From positions 2,425,404 to 2,489,403 of the forward strand of contig CAJFCJ010000007.1 in the NCBI GenBank assembly GCA_904063045.1: DNA of 64,000 bases, read 5' to 3'. Numbering within the stretch: position 1 is the stretch's first letter; the number at the start of each line of letters is the position of its first letter. The DNA is from Dimorphilus gyrociliatus (lineage: Eukaryota > Annelida > Polychaeta > Dinophilidae). The translations under genes and the position numbers were made by a program. Shown here piece by piece: positions 58,277 to 64,000 of this stretch. Below the pieces are notes generated by a model. It saw nothing but the letters and a program-made list of their open reading frames with translations, was not told the origin of the DNA and did no database searches.

Positions 58277-59032
58277 TTATCTTTTCTTTTTCTTCAAATG
58301 CTTTGAGCGTTTTGTTGCTGATCTCCTCTTTTTCATATTGACTTTTTGTATCTCCTCGTACTTCTTTTTGTTATATCTATATGGGACAAATAAAGATATT
58401 GTTATATTCGAAATCCTCAGAGAAAACTTGTTTACGGAAATACAAACTTTCTGAATTCTGCATCAGCCAGTAATTCGTCTACTAGTGTTGCTTTACGTTG
58501 TTTTATAGGCACTCTACTGGAGTAGAATTCTGCGGGGCTTTCTATAACTTTTCCCGTTTGAAAGAATTTTGGCAATGTTTTTAAATCAGGAGCCTTATAA
58601 AATCTTTTAGGATCTAGAGCACGTCGATATTGTAAGATTGTTAAATTATTCTTTAGTTCTTCGGTCATCTCCGGAGCCTTCATATCGAACCAATTAAGAC
58701 CTTTGGTCTTACTCCGTTCTTCTCTACGTGTTTTCTTTTCTTGCCTTTTACTGAGATTTTCAGGTAAAGCTCCCGAGGATTGCAGAGATTGGATTTCTTT
58801 CGAAGCTTTCTTTTGAGCCATCTGTGGTAAAAAGAAACGTAAAGGCTGAGATATTTTAGTGCATTGATAGATTATATAACAATACCTGCTCATATTCTTG
58901 AATAATTTCATCTTTAGAGTTTCGTAAAGCTTTTCGACTCGTATAGATTGATACAGACTGGTCTTCAGTACTATCCTTCGAACTTTTGTTCTTTTGTTCT
59001 AAAATTTTATTAAGCCGATCTTCTAACGACAT
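58277..59032 (-). CDS. DNTTIP2: FCF2 / DNTTIP2-family pre-rRNA processing factor
   Basis: Exons 58886-59032, 58436-58821 and 58277-58376 give 210 aa. A charged N-terminal part (MSLEDRLNKILEQKNK) leads into the Fcf2 domain: LNWFDMKAPEMTEELKNNL, ALDPKRFYKAPDLKTLPKFF, QTGKVIESPAEFYSSR, RKATLVDELLADAEFRKF. A very basic nuclear/nucleolar tail ends KRSKHLKKKKR. Yeast Fcf2 is an essential small-subunit processome-associated nucleolar factor for early 18S rRNA cleavages; human DNTTIP2 contains the same domain after a long N-terminal extension. This protein is close to yeast size and lacks the extension. It is divergent from TK1. Confidence 0.9.
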
Positions 59033-59248
59033 TTCTTTTGCCTACATGTGTACATCCGGTTCACAATTTCCGTTTGTAAAAAACTATCAAACCTGGATCA
59101 GTGCTCCCCATTAAAACTTCTTATCAATTTTAAGTGGACTGTACGTGAGCCACTCATTTGAGTGGGAAATTTTAAAAACTAGCGTGTACTGCATTTTATC
59201 GTCCGTTTTAGTTACTTTTTTAATTTTTTAACATTATTTATATTCATC
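59033..59248. promoter_or_regulatory. Divergent FCF2/TK1 promoter with a 16-bp palindrome
   Basis: Only 216 bp between start codons. It contains the interrupted palindrome CCACTCATTTGAGTGG (59150-59165; 7-bp arms, 2-bp spacer) and a nearby related TTAAGTGG at about 59130. Placed near the middle, it could serve both genes. No TATA box or consensus E2F site seen. Confidence 0.45.
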
Positions 59249-60043
59249 ATGTCTAATAATTTTCATCAAATGCATCGCGGAGGAGGAAGAATTCAGATTA
59301 TTTTTGGGCCAATGTTTTCTGGCAAAACGTAAATATAAAACACTTTTTATTGAAAGAAAACCTTACTTTCCACTTCTCCCTCTTTTAACAGCAGTGAATT
59401 GATAAGAAGAATGAAACGATTTCAGGTTGCAAATTATCATTGTCTCGTTGTTAAATACGAAAACGATACAAGGTATGACCAACAATGCTTGGCAACTCAC
59501 GACAAGCAAGTCTTATCGGCTGTATCAACATCAAAATTAGAGAAAATTAGACAATTAGCCGAAAATTGTGATGTAATTGGAGTCGACGAGGGTCAATTTT
59601 TTCCCGATATTGTTGAATTTTGCGAAGATATGGCTAATAGAGGTAAAATTATTATTATATCAGCCCTGGATGGAACTTTCCAGAGGAAACCGTTTGGAGA
59701 AATATTAGAGCTGGTACCTTTAGCAGAGAATGTAACAAAATTGACAGCAGTTTGTATGACATGCTACGGTGATGCATCATTTACTAAAAGGAAGGGCGGT
59801 GAAAAAGAAATAGAAGTTATAGGTATGTTTTCTATACAATTTTTACACTTCTTTATGATACATCATTAACAATTAACACTTCGAAAAATAGGCGGAATGG
59901 AAAAATACTTGGCAGTTTGCCGCACTTGCTATAACCTTAATATATATGAATCACCCAGAAAGAATGTAAACGATAATAACAAACGGCCCATGTCACCGGA
60001 GGTCAATGGTCAAACTAATGGAAAACGGATTTTATTGAATTAG
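59249..60043 (+). CDS. TK1: Thymidine kinase 1 (cytosolic type II TK)
   Basis: Exons 59249-59328, 59392-59822 and 59892-60043 give 220 aa. The P-loop is IIFGPMFSGKTSELIRR (about residues 18-34). DEGQFFPDI is the Walker B/catalytic Glu region. ALDGTFQRKPFGEIL and VPLAENVTKLTAVC form the nucleotide-binding site. Zinc ligands are CMTCYGD and CRTCY, with the lasso loop ASFTKRKGGEKEIEVIGG between them. Predicted reaction: ATP plus thymidine to dTMP, salvage of dTMP in proliferating cells. In the C-terminal tail, the position where vertebrate TK1 has a KEN box reads NDNNKRPMSP, so APC/C-dependent mitotic turnover may differ. Divergent promoter shared with the FCF2 gene. Confidence 0.96.
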
Positions 60044-60153
60044 CCACTAATCCAAAGCAGAAACTCAGGGTTTTCGAAGAAATTTCAATCTTTTAAATTA
60101 TTTTTTATAATCTTGGTAATAGTTCACTCAATAATTACCACTTAAGTGTTTCT

Positions 60154-60977
60154 CTATTCGAGTTCATTGACATCTAAAGTAGATGCTGTAGATGAATCTA
60201 AAATTAACCAAACATCATCTTTCATAAATGACTGATCTTGAAATGTTGTAAGAGATTGAACAATAGAAACATCTTTTTCCACAGGCTTATATTTATTCGA
60301 CTTTATCCTAAAACGATCGACAAACTTAGAAAGCACGCCTGCTTTGTTATTCGTATTCAGTAGTAAGAAGTTTCCCTTCTCGTCAATCAAGTCGATCTTA
60401 TATAGGTTCTATAATTAGTTTTATTTCTTTGGATTAGAGGATATTTTAAAGTGGACTATAGTAAATTGTAATTTAGCTTACTTGATTGAATTCTTTGTAA
60501 TTTCTCCTCTGCTTTGCTAAATCTATACGCCTTATAACACACCAACACAAGAGAACGGAAAGAGTACCTATTTAATATTAATTTCGCGCTCAAGATATTT
60601 TATACATCTTTTCTATAGTATCTTAATTCTAGAGATACATGGGAAAAAAATTGAAAGGGAGAACTCACTTGCGATTGTCACAGCAAATAATATCAGACAT
60701 AAGCCGAATGTGGATAATGTAGGAACATTATTAGAGATTTGTTGCATCTCTGCTTCCTTTTCAACCATCAAGGCTAATTCTCGCCTGTACGTGCCATTAT
60801 TAATGACACTGTCTGAAATGTGAATCAGAAAGAGTCAATTAACGCTGCACTGACTCTTCTTCGTTAATTAGTATACTTCTTGAAATATTTGCTAATATTA
60901 CCTATGGTGCTATTAATAGCCAACAGCAATTCGGCCATAATATAAACAAATAACACTTGTAATAGTAGGGAAGACAT
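60154..60977 (-). CDS. Small type I single-pass membrane protein, unknown family
   Basis: Four exons (60902-60977, about 60671-60812, about 60480-60570, 60154-60410) are consistent in frame, giving about 185 aa. A signal peptide (SSLLLQVLFVYIMAELLLA) is followed by NST and NGT N-glycosylation sites in a short ectodomain of about 40 residues. The membrane segment reads TLSTFGLCLILFAVTIASTL, continuing into VLLCWCVI. A basic juxtamembrane RRIDLAKQRRNYK leads to a cytoplasmic tail of about 90 residues ending TLDVNELE. No domain recognised. It is tail to tail with TK1, 110 bp apart. Exon borders in the middle are approximate. Confidence 0.55.
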
Positions 60978-62760
60978 ATTACAGTGTTTTTTTTTTATAT
61001 ATTGTATTCCTATATACTGAATACCAAATATATTTGATATTATATGGGATATATATACCGTATTTTTAAATATTAGACACTTAATTTGTGTCATAAGTGT
61101 TTATTGAAATCTTCTTTTTTGAATCTATTTAAACACGCAATAGTGTCTTTAGAAATTAACTATATGAAAAAAACGTTGACATATACTTAGAGAATCAATG
61201 CAAATACCTGATTGGTTAAACGCGTCGATAAGGCGCGCTACTGCAAAGCTCGAACGGATATACGTTCCTTGGTGGTCGTTTGCGGTATAGCAGGTACGTT
61301 GTTTTCTTTCCCTTTCCCCCTTTAGTTTACTCATTACCCTTTTTTTCTTCTTAATTGGACAAGTCGGACTCATAAATATTTTGTTTTTATTATCCTTTTA
61401 TCCTATTCTGTTTTTCCCTTTGTCGTTGCTATAAACCGAACTTGGTGAAACTTATAACTAATTTAGGGACCGTCCATTTTTCCCCTGCTGACAGTTCGCT
61501 CTTTTGATTTAATATACTTCGTTGTTTTATCTATGTGAACAAGATTTGGTTCTCTTTAATAAGATACTATCTTTTTTAACATGATAAGTTCTGCTTTTAT
61601 AGTCTTGTGCATTATTTATTAAGTAATTACATGGAAATCATTGAATATTTCTTCTAATAGTTAGTATTTCGTATTTTAATTAAGTGGAAGTTTTGTATAT
61701 ATTAAACACTAAGAGATAAACCTGAAAAAAACAGGCAGAGAAATTCAAATGTGAAATCATATTATTGATCAAAAAGTAGCACATGTTTCAACCAATTTTC
61801 TGATATCGACATAAAATGAATTCAACAGGTTTTTGATTTATCATCTTGCTCTCCTCCTTACATAAAAGCTGAAAAGAGTGATATACAATAAGTTACTAAA
61901 TGACGTATTTTATTCATAATTAATGTTGACGTAAACTATTTAGATTTGGAAAGACAAAGCTCTTTTAATATATAAAATCTATCTTTGGTATAAAACCAGA
62001 AAAAGTTGTAAAGCGACGCTTGATGGCTAAATTATTCCTTCTATTTTCCGACCGCTTAGATATGATGTTGTCGGTAAATGTCAGTAACAAAGTCACCGCC
62101 AGCCTAATTCGACATTTTGGTCAGCGAGAAAATAATCCTAGAATAAATTGACGGACAGACGTTTTATCGCAATAACATAATGGTGTTGAATAAAAGCACA
62201 ATCTTCTTATGGTGACAAGGTGCGTGTCACCGGGGACAACCCGGTGAGCGCAGACAAAATAGATTGTCCCCTTTAATAAACGCTTGCATCCAAAGTGTCA
62301 TGAAATTACTAATAACAGTATCGAATTTGATTTCAATCTTTTATACTTTATACTAACTTGACTTTCCTGTATGGTATCTTTCCAATTTGACAAGGAGTAG
62401 GGAAGAGAGGATCACTAGAATAAGATTCTTTTAAAAAAAAATGGAATAATCGTTGGACCGTAGCTGAGAATAGATTTTGTGTTAACAATACACGGGCTTT
62501 GAAATGAATAATGGCGTATATGTATTATAACTAGTATCCACTTTGAACATATTCTACCTTCTTTTGCAATCCGCTGTTATTAATCTACGTAGTGTTGAAA
62601 GGTTGAATTTAAGGAAATTCTGAAAAATGATTTGGTTCCAGCAGCCGACTTGGTCGGTAAATGCAATCACGTAATGATATCTTAGTGTTGTTGATATCAC
62701 TTACAAAAGCATCTTCGATAGTTAGCAATGATATACAAGTCTACATGTTTTCTTTTTCAG
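60978..62760. other. 1.8-kb region upstream of the GPCR
   Basis: AT-rich, no protein-coding gene supported. It ends at a strong acceptor (TTTTCTTTTTCAG, about 62748-62760) before the GPCR coding exon, so upstream exon(s) and promoter of the GPCR probably lie here. It contains the hairpin cluster at 62211-62271. Confidence 0.5.
62211..62271. repeat. Cluster of three overlapping inverted repeats (alternative hairpins)
   Basis: GGTGACA (62211-62217) pairs with TGTCACC (62225-62231). CACCGGG (62228-62234) pairs with CCCGGTG (62240-62246) across the loop GACAA. GGGGACAA (62232-62239) pairs with TTGTCCCC (62264-62271). All stems are perfect. The second shares bases with both the others, so the structures are partly exclusive. 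GC content is far above the surroundings. Confidence 0.6.
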
Positions 62761-64000
62761 TTGGATTTTTGCCTTCGGTCAATTAATCAGCACTTGTCCG
62801 CTGGAACAACCGGGGGTGGAATTAATTGAGAAAAGTGTGTCAACACTAAAAAAAAAGATGACAAACTATAGCTCTATGGAGGAGATAGAACCATACAAGT
62901 ATGATTTGGAAATGCGTTTGAATGAATTGCTACATTCTCCGATAAAAATGACCGCACTAACGTTAAGCCTTATTTGCATACTATCCAATCTCTTATCAGC
63001 CGCTGCTATCAGACAGACGCCTTCGAGAATAGGCTCGAAAGCACACTTCATGCTCATCTGCAGCCTCACCCTGTCTGATGCATTGATCGGCTTTAGCGTC
63101 GCTCTACATATGATAAACAAAGTTTTAAAACCAAGTTCTACTAAAGATGCTCCCTTCCTTTTACTGGTATCGGAGTGCTCTTATATTTCGATAAAAGCGT
63201 TGAATAGCACATCTTTTGTAATAAGTCTTTTAAATCTTGTTGCAATGGCAATTGACCATTACTTAGCTATACTAAGACCATTACATCATCCTTCTTTATT
63301 GACAACACGTAGGACGGCCATTATAATATCTATGCTGTGGATTTTCTCCTTCATTGCTGGCTTTAGCGATTTCTTTACACCTTTCCTTATTAATCCCCAC
63401 TACAGCGGTGAGCTGAATTATTGCAAGAGGGTCATGTTTAATAAGTATAACGAAGAGTACTTAGTATTTACCATTGCCTTTGGAGCACTGGGCTTAATGG
63501 CATTCGTCTATGTTCGGATATATCTTAAAGTTCGACAGCGCCACAGAATGCCGTTGTTTCAGGACACAGGCGAGGCAATCAGAGCCAGTCATCAGCGAGC
63601 CTTAATTACAACACTCTTAATTTTGGGGACGTTCATTATAACTTGGCTACCTCTTTGTTTATTCGAAGTGGTACTTATCATTTACGTCAGCATCGATCCA
63701 GATTATTTGCCCACTCATCCAGAATTATTGCAACGATTAACGTACGCCAATGAGTTACTGTATGATCTGCTTCTCATGAACACTATCGCAGACCCGTTGA
63801 TTTACGCCATCAGAACACCGGAAGTAAGACTTGGCTACTCTAGATTATATTACAAACTCACTTGCCGTTCGAATAAACTAAATAGACATATAAAAAGACA
63901 AACAAGCGATTCGCAATTGAATCCAACATATTGTAGCGTCGCAATGACAGAAACCAGGTCTATTCGTCGAAACGATCCTAGTTCCTCAATAAAGCTCTAA
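62761..64000 (+). CDS. Rhodopsin-class (class A) G-protein-coupled receptor, orphan
   Basis: The last exon starts after the acceptor at 62760 and stays open to TAA at 63998-64000. The first ATG in it (62858, MTNYSSMEEIEPYKYDLEM) gives 380 aa, but the frame is open back to the acceptor, so an upstream coding exon is possible. Seven membrane segments are visible. TM3 ends AIDHYLAILRPL: DHY replaces the usual DRY. TM6 reads LLILGTFIITWLPLCLFEVV, with the CWxP Cys replaced. TM7 carries NTIADPLIYAIR, the DPxxY form. The short N-terminus, DPLIYA and absence of an obvious TM3-ECL2 Cys pair recall the melanocortin/cannabinoid/adenosine-like cluster, without a firm match. The tail is basic and Ser/Thr rich. 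Ligand unknown. Confidence 0.78.

Overview
This window comes from a compact, AT-rich, intron-dense animal genome. Coding exons are split by GT-AG introns that are mostly about 50-90 nt, with a few of 200-700 nt. Genes lie on both strands, often a few hundred bases apart or less. The gene set is bilaterian: an ERG-type potassium channel, RIF1 with paired PP1-docking motifs, DHX15, HERPUD, SUGCT, XDH, a CYP4V-like P450, TK1, and a lectin/EGF scavenger-type receptor. A small lophotrochozoan (for example a miniaturised annelid) would fit, but this is inference and I cannot name the species. I found no rRNA, tRNA, CRISPR array or intact transposon. AT-dinucleotide microsatellites are common between genes.

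Layout. 1-10.6 kb (+): the 3' part of a cysteine-rich secreted-type protein, an unrecognised 645-aa protein, and an ERG/seizure-type KCNH channel rebuilt from nine exons. 11-17.1 kb (-): RIF1. It is divergent from DHX15 (17.4-20 kb, +), which is followed by HERPUD and a short secreted ITI-heavy-chain C-terminal-domain protein with a TATA promoter. 23.8-32.7 kb (-): a CTLD plus EGF-repeat single-pass receptor, eIF2A and a CARM1-like PRMT. After a 2.3-kb gene-poor stretch come (-) an M1 aminopeptidase, a possible 61-aa membrane micropeptide and SUGCT. 43.8-46.2 kb (+): a GRAM-domain protein. 46.3-57.4 kb (-): XDH/AO, a secreted protein with a duplicated novel domain whose end overlaps the XDH start, an intronless CYP4V-like gene and TMEM42-like. 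58.3-60 kb: FCF2/DNTTIP2-like (-) and TK1 (+) share a 216-bp divergent promoter. Then come a small type I membrane protein (-) and, at the right edge, a class A GPCR (+) whose stop codon is the last three bases.

The genes do not form one pathway. Recurrent themes are nucleic-acid housekeeping (RIF1, DHX15, FCF2, TK1, eIF2A, PRMT), redox or small-molecule metabolism (XDH, CYP4V, SUGCT), ER stress (HERPUD), and surface or secreted proteins.

The best candidates for something undescribed are the duplicated-domain secreted protein and its overlap with XDH, the stand-alone ITI-HC-C protein, the overlapping hairpins at 62.2 kb, and the 61-aa membrane smORF. Splice sites were chosen by eye from frame continuity, GT/AG signals and remembered family conservation; no alignment was run.
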